Assembly (NCBI GenBank): GCA_034401795.1
Contig: JAVVLW010001330.1
Location: 159,001-223,000 of the forward strand
DNA from: Chaetoderma sp. LZ-2023a
Taxonomy: Eukaryota > Mollusca > Caudofoveata > Chaetodermatida > Chaetodermatidae
Reading direction: 5' to 3'
DNA: 64,000 bases
In this document: positions 28,586 through 40,300 of the stretch, piece after piece
Layout: every line of letters starts with the position of its first letter
Position numbering within the stretch: the first letter of the stretch is position 1
Translations under genes and position numbers: made by a program
The notes under the pieces: model-generated
What the model saw: only the letters and a program-made list of their open reading frames with translations
The model's database searches: none
What the model was told of the DNA's origin: nothing

Positions 28586-31320
28586 TCTCTATAGTCGCCA
28601 CGAAGGCTATGTAACGGAGTGCCCTTCTGTTGTGGTTCCATGATGATGACTAGTGACTCACTATAGTCGCCACGAAGGCTATGTAACGGAGTGCCCTTCT
28701 GTTGTGGTGCCATGATGATGACTATTGACTCACTATAGTCGCCAGGAGGGCTATGTAACGGAGTGTCCTTCTGTTGGGATTCCATGGCGATGACTAGTGA
28801 CTCACTTTAGTCACCATGATGGCTATGTAACGGAGTGGCATTCTGTTGTGGAGCCATGATGATGACTAGTGACTCACTATAGTCGTCACGAAGGCTATGT
28901 AAGGGAGTGGCGTTCTGTTGTGGTTCCATGATGATGACTAGTGACTCACTATAATCGCCATGAAGGCTATGTATCGGAGTATCCTTCTGTTGTAGTTCCA
29001 TGATGATGCCTAGTGACTCACTATAGTCGCCACGAAGGCTATGTAACGGAGTGTCCTTCTGTTGTGGTGTCATGATGATAACTAGTGACTCACTATAGTC
29101 ACCACGAAGGCTATGTAACGGAGTGCCCTTCTGTTGGGTTCCAGAATGATAACCAGTGACTCACTATAGTCGCCAGGAAGGCTATGTAACGGAGTGCCCT
29201 TCTGTTGTGGTTCCATGATGATGACTAGTGACTCTCTATAGTCGCCAGGAAGGCTATGTAATGGAGTGTACTTCTGTTGGGGTTCCATGGTGATGACTAG
29301 AGACTCACTGTAGTCGCCATGACGGCTATGTAACGGAGTGTCCTTCTGTTGTAGTTCCATGATGATGACTAGTGACTCACTATAGTCGCCACGAAGGTTA
29401 TGTAACGGAGTGCCCTTCTGTTGTGGTGCGATGATGATGACTAGTGACTCACTATAGTCGCAGGAAGGCTATGTAACGAAGTGCCCTTCTGTTGTGGTGC
29501 CATGATGATGACTACTGACTCACTATATTCGCCAGGAAGACTATGTAACGGAATGTCCTTCTGTTGTGGTGCCATAATGATGACTAGTGACTCACTATAG
29601 TCGCCAGGAAGCCTATGTAACGGTGTGTCCTTCTGTTGTGGTTCCATGATGATGACTAGTGACTCTCTATAGTCGCCAGGAAGGCTATGTAATGGAGTGT
29701 CCTTCTATTGGGGTTCCATGGTGATGACTAGAGACTCACTGTAGTCGCCATGACGGCTATGTAACGGAGTGTCCTTCTGTTGGGGTTCCATGGTGATGAC
29801 TAGTGACTCACTATAGTCGTGACGAAGGCTATGTAACGGAGTGCCCTTCTGTTGTGGTGCCATGATGATGACTAGTGACACACTAGTGTCACCTGCAAGT
29901 CTATGTAACGGAGTGTCCTTCTGTTGTAGTGTCAGGATGATAACTAGTGACTCACTATAGTCGCCGGGAATGCTATGTATCGCAGTGTCCTTCTGTTGTG
30001 TTGTCATGATGATAACTAGTGACCCACTATAGTCGTCACGAAGGCTATGTAACGGAGTGTCCTTCTGTTGTGGTGCCATGATGATGACTAGTGACTCACT
30101 ATAGTTGCCAGGAAGGCGATGTAACGGAGTGTCCATCTGTTGTGGTGCCATGATGATGACTATTGACTCACTATAGTCGCCAGGAAGGCTATGTAACGGA
30201 GTGTCCTTCTGTTCTGGTGCCATTATGATGACTAGTGACTCACTATAGTCGCCAGGAAGGCTATTTAACGGAGTGTCCTTCTGTTAGGGTGCCATGATGA
30301 TGACTAGTGACTCACTATAGTCATCACGAAGGCGATGTAACGGAGTGCCCTTCTGTTGTGGTGCCATGATGATGACTAGTGACACACTATGGTCGCCAGG
30401 AAGGCTATGTAACGGAGTGTCCTGCTGTTGTGGTGCCATGATGATGACTAGTGACTCATTATAGTCGCCAGGCAGGCTATGTAACGGAGTGTCCTTCTAT
30501 TGTGGTGCCATGATGACGACTAGTGACTCACTATAGTCGCCTGGAAGGCTATGTAACGGAGTTTCCTTCTGTTGTGGTGTCATGATGATAACTAGTGACT
30601 CACTATAGTCGCCAGGAATGCTATGTAACGGAGTGTCCTTCTGGTGTGTTGTCATGATGATAACTAGTGACCCACTACTATAGTCGTCACGAAGGCTATG
30701 TAACGGAGTGTCCTTCTGTTGTGGTGCCATGTTGATGACTAGTGACTCACTATAGTCGCCAGGAAAGCGATGTAACGGAGTGTCCTTCTGTTGTGGTGCC
30801 ATGATGATGACTAGTGACTCACTATAGTCGCCAGGAAGGCTATGTAACGGAGTGTCCTTCTGTTGTGGTGCCATGATAATAACTAGTGACTCACTATAGT
30901 CGCCACGAAGGCTATGTAACGGAGTGTCCTTCTGTTCTGGTGCCATGATGATGACTAGTGACTCACTATAGTCGCCAGGAAGGGTATGTAACGGAGTGTC
31001 CTTCTGTTGTGGTGCCATGATGATGACCAGTGACTCACTATAGTCGTCACGAAGGCTATGTAACGGAGTGTCCTTCTATTGTGGTTCCATGATGATGATT
31101 AGTGACTCACTATAGTCGCCAGGAAGGCTATATAACGGAGTGTCCTTCTGTTGTGGTTACATGGTGATGACTAGTGACTCACTATAGTCGCCAGGATGGC
31201 TATGTAACGGAGTGTCCTTCTGTTGTGGTTCCATGATGATGACTAATGACTCACTATAGTCGCCACAAACGCTATGTAACGGAGTGTCCTTCTGTTGTGG
31301 TTCCATGATGATGACTAGTG

Positions 31321-31478
31321 TACATGACAAGCATTCACACCAGCATTATCCGATTGAGAGATCAATAGAGGATAGCTTTCTACATGACAAGTATCCACAC
31401 CAGCATTATCCGATTGAGAGATCAATAGAGTATAGCTTTCTACATGACAAGTATTCACACCAGCATTATCCGATTGAC
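31321..31478. repeat. Three 60-bp direct repeats inserted in the satellite (copy 2)
   Basis: This is the second copy of the 60-bp insert, carried along by the 2893-bp duplication. Its order and truncation are the same as at 28428-28585, so the insert predates the duplication. Confidence 0.85.
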
Positions 31479-33357
31479 TCTCTATAGTCGCCACGAAGGC
31501 TATGTAACGGAGTGCCCTTCTGTTGTGGTTCCATGATGATGACTAGTGACTCACTATAGTCGCCACGAAGGCTATGTAACGGAGTGCCCTTCTGTTGTGG
31601 TGCCATGATGATGACTATTGACTCACTATAGTCGCCAGGAGGGCTATGTAACGGAGTGTCCTTCTGTTGGGATTCCATGGCGATGACTAGTGACTCACTT
31701 TAGTCACCATGATGGCTATGTAACGGAGTGGCATTCTGTTGTGGAGCCATGATGATGACTAGTGACTCACTATAGTCGTCACGAAGGCTATGTAAGGGAG
31801 TGGCGTTCTGTTGTGGTTCCATGATGATGACTAGTGACTCACTATAATCGCCATGAAGGCTATGTATCGGAGTATCCTTCTGTTGTAGTTCCATGATGAT
31901 GCCTAGTGACTCACTATAGTCGCCACGAAGGCTATGTAACGGAGTGTCCTTCTGTTGTGGTGTCATGATGATAACTAGTGACTCACTATAGTCACCACGA
32001 AGGCTATGTAACGGAGTGCCCTTCTGTTGGGTTCCAGAATGATAACCAGTGACTCACTATAGTCGCCAGGAAGGCTATGTAACGGAGTGCCCTTCTGTTG
32101 TGGTTCCATGATGATGACTAGTGACTCTCTATAGTCGCCAGGAAGGCTATGTAATGGAGTGTACTTCTGTTGGGGTTCCATGGTGATGACTAGAGACTCA
32201 CTGTAGTCGCCATGACGGCTATGTAACGGAGTGTCCTTCTGTTGTAGTTCCATGATGATGACTAGTGACTCACTATAGTCGCCACGAAGGTTATGTAACG
32301 GAGTGCCCTTCTGTTGTGGTGCGATGATGATGACTAGTGACTCACTATAGTCGCAGGAAGGCTATGTAACGAAGTGCCCTTCTGTTGTGGTGCCATGATG
32401 ATGACTACTGACTCACTATATTCGCCAGGAAGACTATGTAACGGAATGTCCTTCTGTTGTGGTGCCATAATGATGACTAGTGACTCACTATAGTCGCCAG
32501 GAAGCCTATGTAACGGTGTGTCCTTCTGTTGTGGTTCCATGATGATGACTAGTGACTCTCTATAGTCGCCAGGAAGGCTATGTAATGGAGTGTCCTTCTA
32601 TTGGGGTTCCATGGTGATGACTAGAGACTCACTGTAGTCGCCATGACGGCTATGTAACGGAGTGTCCTTCTGTTGGGGTTCCATGGTGATGACTAGTGAC
32701 TCACTATAGTCGTGACGAAGGCTATGTAACGGAGTGTCGTTCTGTTGTGGTTCCATGATGATGACTAGTGACTCACTATAATCGCCATGAAGGCTATGTA
32801 ACGGAGTGTCCTTCTGTTGTAGTTCCAAGTTGATGACTACTGACTCACTATAGTCTCCACGAAGGTTATGTAACGGAGTGTCGTTCTGTTGTAGTTCCAT
32901 AATGATAACCAGTGACTCACTATAGTCGCCAGGAAGGTTATGTAACGGAGTGTCGTTCTGCTGTAGTTCCATAATGATAACCAGTGACTCACTATAGTCG
33001 TCAGGAAGGCTATGTAACGGAGTGTCCTTCTGTTGGGGTTCCATGGTGATGACTTGTGACTCACTATAGTCGCCATGACGGCTATGTAACGGAGTGTCCT
33101 TCTGTTTGGGTTCCTTGGTTATGACTAGTGACTCACTATAGTCGCCATGACGGCTATGCAACGGAGTGTCCTTCTGTTGTGGTGCCATGATGATGACTAG
33201 TGACTCACTATAGTCGTCGCGAAGGCTATGTAACGGCGTGTCCTTCTGTTTGGGTTCCTTGGTTATGACTAGTGACTCACTATAATTGCCATGAATGCTA
33301 TGTAACTGAGTGTCCTTCTGTTGTAGTGCCATGCTGATAACTAGTGACTCACTATAG

Positions 33358-34417
33358 TGACTTGCGGAATTGTTTCTTCACTGAGTGTATGCATCCTCTT
33401 CCAATTCCATTCGTGACATCACCGGCAGATCACTTGTTACAGATATCATGTAGTTAGAAACAAGTACATGACGTTAGACGTTATTAGAAAAATATAGAGA
33501 GAGAACCTCTGTAATGCCGTTCAGGGTGAGCATGCTTTTTACAAATGGGAAGATGAAGATTCGATCACCCTAAGCGCAGCATCCGAAATGTATGGCACTG
33601 TTTTGGGGAATCGGTAGCCCATATTCTGCATCAGACAAGCTCAGAGAACGAGAGCACTTTCTGTGAAGCGAAGGTTTAAGACAGGCCATGCTATCTAACT
33701 ACCTTCCATCTTCAACATGGTCTTCACACACAAATACCGGGACATTGGTCGAATTGCTTTTATTTTCTATGACCATCATATTCTAGAGAGAAAATTCTCG
33801 TTATGAGCATTAACATGGCATTGCCATGAATAACAGCGAGATCTTGTTATCTAGTGCACGAGTGTCGGCGGTCTTTCCCAAAAAGGTACCACCTCGGTAA
33901 GAGGCTCTATAAAAAGCCACTCTATCAGGTGTGCTTCTTCAGTATGTTGAGCAAAGGGTCTTGACTTTAGAGTGCTATGCATAAAGTTGGTGTGCGACTT
34001 CAAGTAAGAAGATCTTACCACCGACTTGGACACCAAGGAATTGTGTTAAGCTATACATTGCCATTTTGTGCTTTGGAGATGGATCACGAGTAACTTTAAA
34101 CCTGCTTCATCTATCAGGGAATGGTGTGGTGTTTTCAAATGTCACACACCCTGCATGCCTGTGAAGTAAGTGAAATTGGAGACTCTGGCTCACTGTGTGC
34201 AGCCTCTGCGCCCAACTGCTCAATCAAGATCATTGCATGCACAGTGACAATAATCTCTGGCTACGGAGCCACCTTTCCCCGCCTAAAGCAGCACGCCTCT
34301 GACTACCAGAAGGTCATCACAAACCATGAATACACTCCTCAGATGAAATTCTTAATCTTTTCATCATTTTAGTAGGACTCTTATATCTCTACTCGTCAAC
34401 ATAGTGCCAAATAATCA
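33358..34417. other. Unique sequence right of the satellite, no gene recognised
   Basis: The 72-bp pattern stops abruptly after ACTATAG at 33357 and low-repeat sequence follows. I see only short open frames (for example 34121-34372 on the plus strand and 33851-34036 on the minus strand), with no start context, domain or splice logic I can support. No tRNA-like structure was noticed. Confidence 0.5.
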
Positions 34418-35087
34418 CTCATGACATTCTTTAAAGTTATTCACCTCTAGCACAATGAGACACTTGGCATAGCACATGGTGGGGTCTCCAGTCAGGGTCT
34501 CCGTTAACACAATCTTAATGTACAGATGTAGACTTTCTGGCTTGGTGAAGTAAACATGATCTCAGAATATCAATGTGTATAGTTATCCAGCCTTATCATT
34601 AGTCTTTCTCATTGGATAGACTACCGTTGATCAACGTCTAATATATACCTCCGTAATTATAACTAATAATGTCAATGAATATGAGTTCTGTGGCAACATT
34701 ACCATTCAAATAACAGACCACGTGATTGATGTCGAAGTCCATGAAATTTCATGAATTCGTTGACATTTTCCAGTTATAAGTTCTGTTAGCCACTATTCCA
34801 AATCTATACAGACGATCTGCTAGAAAGATTTTGCAATCATCCACTGATTTAGTCCCCATAGATGTGTTGACCAATTTCAGAAAGGCGATTAGATCCAGAA
34901 GTTAATAGAAGCTCTCGTCCTTCATATATTCCTTGAGTCGGTCGCTCCAGATCTGCACTACATGTGCCTTCAGGCAAATATAAGTATAAGGTCGGTCGAG
35001 GGAGCTGTCACCATTAGATTCAACATAGAACTTTATTATTCTAAAACACAATTCTCTCAAGGCTCGCCCCTGGAAGTGATCCCAAAA
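34418..35087 (-). pseudogene. Broken minus-strand coding relic of unknown identity
   Basis: Read on the minus strand, four successive open pieces look like protein sequence but lie in different frames, separated by single stops or short gaps: about 35087-34912 (contains AHVVQIWSDRLKEYMKDESF), 34910-34749 (contains DDCKIFLADRLYRFGIVANR), 34744-34633 (contains DFDINHVVCYLNGNVATE) and 34561-34418 (contains KPESLHLYIKIVLTETLTGD). Amino-acid composition and codon flow look coding, but no piece has a proper start and the frames are shifted. I do not recognise the family. It could be a decayed cellular gene, transposon protein or virus-derived sequence. It is antisense to the transporter exons downstream. 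Confidence 0.4.
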
Positions 35088-35351
35088 TTATGCTCGTATA
35101 TGTATACCAATCTCCATACATGTACACCCCCACGCTCCATTAGTAGCATGGAAGAACATACGCGTCACATGGAGAGACCCTCTTCTCACATTTACACGTT
35201 GAAGTCAAAGTTAACTTGCCATTTTAGGGTATCCTCATGGTAGTGTGTAATCCATTATTAGTATCTCGGTTAGACTAGCTTTATTCACGTGGTAATGAAC
35301 TATGAATTCTAGATACTTTCTTGCTCCGTAGAAATATGTCATTGCGTGAAA

Positions 35352-35354
<3 letters not shown>

Positions 35355-35410
<56 letters not shown>
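35355..35410. repeat. (TTA)n microsatellite
   Basis: About 18 perfect TTA units lie immediately upstream of the splice acceptor of the first visible transporter exon (TTCAG ends at 35415). The tract therefore takes the place of a normal polypyrimidine region, though it is T-rich. Confidence 0.95.
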
Positions 35411-35415
<5 letters not shown>

Positions 35416-35627
35416 CATGGGTCGGCTCGGTCTGTACGGGAATGACATTTTTCATGTGCACGGCTTCCAGTATTCTAACAGACCGCCTGGGCATCAGGAG
35501 AACGGCATTTCTGGGAGCAATCCTTGGGTTTGTGGGAATCTTGGCCAGCGCATTTGTGGAAGAACTAGAACTTCTTTATCTAACATTTGGTATTTTACTC
35601 GGTGTCGGAGGGGCATTCGTCTACCAG
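35416..35627 (+). CDS. SLC16-like transporter, exon encoding early membrane segments
   Basis: This 212-bp exon is bounded by TTATTCAG and a GTAAAC donor, and ends in phase 0 after TACCAG. It encodes WVGSVCTGMTFFMCT and then ILTDRLGIRRTAFLGAILGF, followed by a third hydrophobic stretch ending in FGILLGVGGAFVYQ. The hydrophobic segments and the DRLGIRR loop match the first half of SLC16 (monocarboxylate transporter) family members of the MCT8/MCT10 type, which sit in the plasma membrane with 12 segments and carry monocarboxylates, aromatic amino acids or thyroid hormone. The upstream exon with the family's first-helix signature is not visible anywhere in the 2 kb of unique DNA before it, so it lies beyond or to the left of the satellite, or is lost. 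Confidence 0.85.
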
Positions 35628-37348
35628 GTAAACCAATCATAGACGTATTTCTATGTGTGATTCAAGAGAGAGCAGCATCCCCACCCCACTCCCACCCCAT
35701 TTCTGGTACTGGAAAAATATTTGACCACGGCATTCTCATGAGGACAGTCGGTGAAATTTAATATAAAAACGGAAATTAGTCAGATGAAACTGAAAGATCA
35801 TAATAAACGTTTGCCAAGACAATTGCAGGTGATTAAATAAACAAGAAACGGGGAAAATTAAGCTTAAAATCTAGTTTTTGTAAACAAAAGATCCGAAGCT
35901 AAAACTTAAAATTATAGCCTGTTGCTGATAGAATTAGTAAGTTGAAGGCAAATTGCGCTATTTACGGATTAATGGGCCTAACAGGCAAGCCGTTAGTCAC
36001 TAGGCGCGAAAACGCTTTTTCATACTTATGCTAAAACGTTGATTACGCATGCGCTAAGGAAAGGACTACACCATACATGGGTCACTCAGCGAAAAAGTAG
36101 GACCAAAGTGTGACATGATGGCCATTTTCTAGAACGTTACAGTTTGAACAACAGTCATTTAGTTACAAAGGTGTGGGTAAAAGTAGTACAAACTTGTAAT
36201 TAATAAGATAGATTTTTGACAATAATACAAATTCTACCAAATTCATGGTATTGCAAAGGTAATAAGGACACTAAAAGCTTAATCCAATGATATATTAGTA
36301 ATAATTGTAATAAAACAGAATGATTTTAGTGCACTTGTAATAACTATAGCGATTTAAATAAAATTCATTATCAGTTCTTACAAACTATTGCAAAACATTG
36401 ACTAAAAATGTCATTTTACGAGATTTATAGCTGGGAAATCCAGACCGCTCATCTTAGATTGGAATATTTTAGTCGTAATTGGCATGATCAAAAGCTAATA
36501 TTGAACCAATAATATCATGATAGGATGACATTATAAAGTTATTAATGCCACAACACAGCCTATAGTCCACCTCAATGTGTCAAAAATTAAACCTTTAGTG
36601 GGAACTATTTGTTAATTTTTGGAGACATGCATGCTTACAAAGTATTTCTCATAACAATTCTAAAAAACAATGTTTCCATTTTTTCTGACAAAGTTAAAGG
36701 TCATTTAGAGGTCAGGAAAGGTCAGATATGACGTCATATTTGTTTTCTTGGTATGATCGCTTTAAATCTGAACTAAACCATAGCATGCTGTATATCTAAT
36801 TAAAGCTTATTAAAATACATTGTCAGAAAACTTGTTTGTTTTGTATTTCCTCTTTAACGGACAAAGTTATTCGGCGCTAAAGTTACGTCATAGCGCAAAA
36901 ATCGTCAAATGATAAACATTGCGGTATCATTAACATTAAACTATAAGTTCCATATACTGTTTTGCATATCACGAACAACTCTATTGAAGAATATAGTAAA
37001 ATGTAACTATTCCTTTGGTTTGCGATTTATTTTATACTATAATTTCGCAATGCTATGCAGACTTCTACTTATAAGACCATACATTTTCAGAAATAAATAG
37101 CCCGGGATAAATTTAGAAAGTGATCGCAGATGTAAATACAAAATAAATGTATGTATTTTTCTTAAATTTGTGTTGTTTTATGTCGTCTGCTAGGCACACA
37201 AAGTAATTCCTGCATGCTATTAAATTGTCTAACCAAAATCTCACAGATTTTATGACATGTATGCAATATATTTACATACGCTGTAGTTTTTATAGTAAAC
37301 TACAAAATAATTATAGCGTAATTGTACTTTCCCAAGCCCAATAACACA
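35628..37348. other. Intron sequence with no recognised feature
   Basis: AT-rich intronic DNA between the first visible transporter exon and the decayed inserted gene. I see no convincing terminal repeats, RNA gene or open frame of note; the 63-codon frame at 36909 is probably chance. Confidence 0.5.
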
Positions 37349-40300
37349 ATGGATAATATTCCAGAGCTAAAAGCAATTGGTACTAAATGGGTAAAAACTC
37401 AAACAGATCCTAAACGGTGTTTTATATGCCAAGAAGATTCGTGCGATGTTATGGTTTTGCAGCCAAAGGATGAATCATATGATAAATTGATTAGTTCTAT
37501 CCAAGAGCGAGTAGCACTACAGGATGGGAAATATGTAGCTATTTCCCAGAGACTGAAGGGAGAAACGATAGCTGAAATCAATTAACGTTTTTTGGCATCG
37601 TCAGTGCTATAGCGATTCTACTAACAAGGAAAAAATAGAGCATGCTAAAGAACGCTATGCAAAATCAGTAGACACTGGCAGCTTTATGCCTAAGAGAAAA
37701 GGCAGACCATATACAGTGGCCAGGCCATCAACATCGATTGATATCGTCCAAAGCACACCTGCTAGGTTTGCTCGTTCTAATACAGAACGCTTTAACGCAT
37801 ATAAGTGTTTCTTTTGTCACGTAGACAGTGGACAGGAACTGTTCAATTTGAGGTCTGTTAATGCAGGTAAGGAACTAAGAAATGCTGTTGACAATAGTGA
37901 CAGAGATGACTTTAAAGTTAGACGTAATGCTGTAATTTCACCAACGGATGCACATGCTATTGATGTGAAATACCACAGAATATTTTGGGTTAAGTATGTC
38001 CAGAGATCTGCATCATCTACAAAAACAGAGGTCTTGCAACAAAACCAGAAGCAAATAACAGCATTTATTGAATTTATCCATATGACCGACTTTCAAACAT
38101 CAAATAAAGCTTATCTGTCAATTGAAGATATTGAGAACAGGTATATAAGTCTCTTAGGTGACACTGTTAAGTCTCATGTTCCAACATACTCCCGTAAATG
38201 GCTAAAGATGGAATCACCACATTTGGAGTCTGTGCGACAAACTCCACTAACAAAGCCTGCACTTATCTACTCACCCAGAGCTTCTCAGCAAGAAATGGGA
38301 AATCTGTTAATTAACTCCTGCACTGACCAATCAAATGACATGGAACACATATATACATGTGCCAATACAATAAGGAAGCATATGAAAACCTTTGTATCCG
38401 AGAACGGCAATATGAAAGACGTTCGGGTTACTAGTAATGAAAATGGTGTGCCTCCATTGCTTTATACACTTATAAGGTGGATAATCAGTGGGCCTATAAT
38501 GGAGGTAGACAGTCAAGTTCAGAAGAGGAATTTAGAACGCAATGTCATAACAATATGTCAAGATATCATGTACAACCAGAAATCTGACAGACAAATTAAT
38601 TGCAATAAGAAGACAGATGGAGCCGCCTCCAGAACTCCCAAAGGAAGGGAAAATCCAAATGCATTAGGTCTGGCATTGAATGTTCACCATGATACTAGAA
38701 ACAAGGCATTGGTTGATCTTCTGTCAGCTCATGGCTACTGTGTACCTTATACTCGCACATTGCTCTTAGAAACATCTATAGCCATTGCAGTCATCACTAA
38801 CATGCAACAGTTTAATGGTATATACATACCACGCTTTCTCATGAAAAATAAGTTTGTCTTCTTTGCTGCGGATAATACAGATTTCAGTGGAGACACTCCC
38901 GATGGCAAAGATACGTTGCATGGAAAAAGTTAAGAAAGATGGTGAGAATATTTCTGAACCACTGCAAATTGAAAACTCGCAGTTTCACCCTTAAGCCACA
39001 ATATACAACTATGTTAGAGTGCTCAAAACCTCAAATTCTAAGCTGCAGTAAAAAGGGTAACATGAAGAACTTCAATGTTACCAATGTTCAGAGGAAGACT
39101 GGTGATTTAGAATGGCTCATTGCATGAGCGGCATCAGACAAATCTGCTACTGTCAATCAACTTCCTGGTTGGGCTGGATATAACTCTATCATTTCTCCTG
39201 CTCATGAGGTGAAAGCTGTGGGCCCACTCCCTCTTATACCCGCACCAGCACATGAATGGTCTACGTTGCTGACAGTATTGAAGCAAGCACAGCATATAAA
39301 TGTCATGGTATTTGGCGATAAGAATCCAAAAACTGTACTTTCATTGGACATGGCGTTGTATGAAAAGGCATTGCAGTTGGTAGACTCTCACCCACATTTG
39401 ACTAACCAGTATGTTCTCAGGCTAGGCGAACTTCATGCCTCCATGGCTGCAATACGAGCTATTGGTGATTCGATAGAGAACTCTGGACTTGATGATGCTT
39501 AGAGTGAATCTGGCATTTATGGGGCTGCTACCACAAAACAAAATTTGAACTGTACTCACTACAAACGAGCTGTCAATGCACACATCACCACATATTCGAC
39601 ACTATTTGAAATTATGTTTGATGAATTCTTGAATGAGAATCCAGGCCTTAAGGACAAATTTACTTCTGTAATATTGGCATGTGAAGACGCAGCTGAAAAC
39701 ACTGAAACACATTGTATGAAAGTAAGAGAGGTACACGAAGAAATCCAAAACATCATTGCAGGAAATGGAATTGAAGAAAGACTTCAAGAGTTTACTGCAG
39801 TTAGATCAGCAAACAATATGATGTTCAATGCTATGTTAAGTTACATGGGACACATTGACACTCTATTGAAATTCATTAAAGCAACGAGAATGAAAGATTG
39901 GTTTCTACATTTAGAGGCAGGAGCAGAACTGACTAAGATATTCTTTGCAATGGATAGGAGCAAATACAAAGGCTTTGGCATCGGTATCTCTCTGATATGA
40001 AAGCACTTGAAAAGACGGATCGTGAAATTTGGACTGCCTTTGTCTCTGGTGATTTCTCTGTCACAATGAGTGAAATACCATTTGTGTCAATTGGTCCCGA
40101 CCATGATTGCGAAATGCAAAACAAAGTAATGAAAGAAAGCAAGGGACTGATTGGAATATCGACAAATCCTAGCGCAAGACACAGATTTTTTCTAGCTGGC
40201 CAAGAATTAGCCAGAATCCGTCAACAGTATAAGCCACAGTTTCTTATTACTGATGTAACCCGTAAGCACCATGGCCTACTAAAGTCAACAATCACACGTG

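Larger units (their letters stand above)
26932..32735. repeat. 2893-bp tandem duplication at the right end of the satellite
   Basis: The block starting near 26932 recurs at about 29825 with an offset of 2893 bp. It includes the embedded 60-bp repeats (28428 and 31321) and the frames 27604-28125 with 30497-31018, 28807-29073 with 31700-31966, and 29441-29647 with 32334-32540. The match ends near 29842 / 32735. The duplicated block includes the more divergent edge units carrying GTTCCATGATGATG. Confidence 0.9.
1..33357. repeat. 72-bp satellite array, about 460 units, open at left edge
   Basis: A head-to-tail array of a 72-bp monomer fills this stretch. Successive copies of ATGATGATGA start 72 bp apart, for example at 121 and 193. 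The most constant part of each unit is TAGTGACTCACTATAGTCGC, followed by a CCAGGAAGGCTATGTAACGG block and a TGTCCTTCTGTTGTGGTGCC block. Most units differ by a few substitutions. Some are 1 bp short (GTCGCAGG in place of GTCGCCAGG) or 3 bp long (GTCGTCGCC). On the minus strand one frame is open with a 24-residue period (MAPQQKDTPLHSLPGDYSES then LVII), reaching 419 codons at 523-1782. This is expected for any tandem repeat whose length is divisible by three and is not evidence for a gene. The last recognisable unit ends at about 33357. The left end lies outside the window. Confidence 0.97.

Noticed and set aside
28391..28594. 67-codon plus-strand frame rich in HDKYSHQHYPIERS
   Set aside because: It is a translation of the embedded 60-bp repeats, joined to satellite at both ends.
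1..33357. CRISPR array
   Set aside because: Direct repeats are contiguous without unique spacers, and the setting is eukaryotic.
35321..35761. 146-codon plus-strand frame starting with poly-Leu
   Set aside because: It reads through the TTA microsatellite and crosses the splice donor in the wrong frame. The transporter exon is in another frame.
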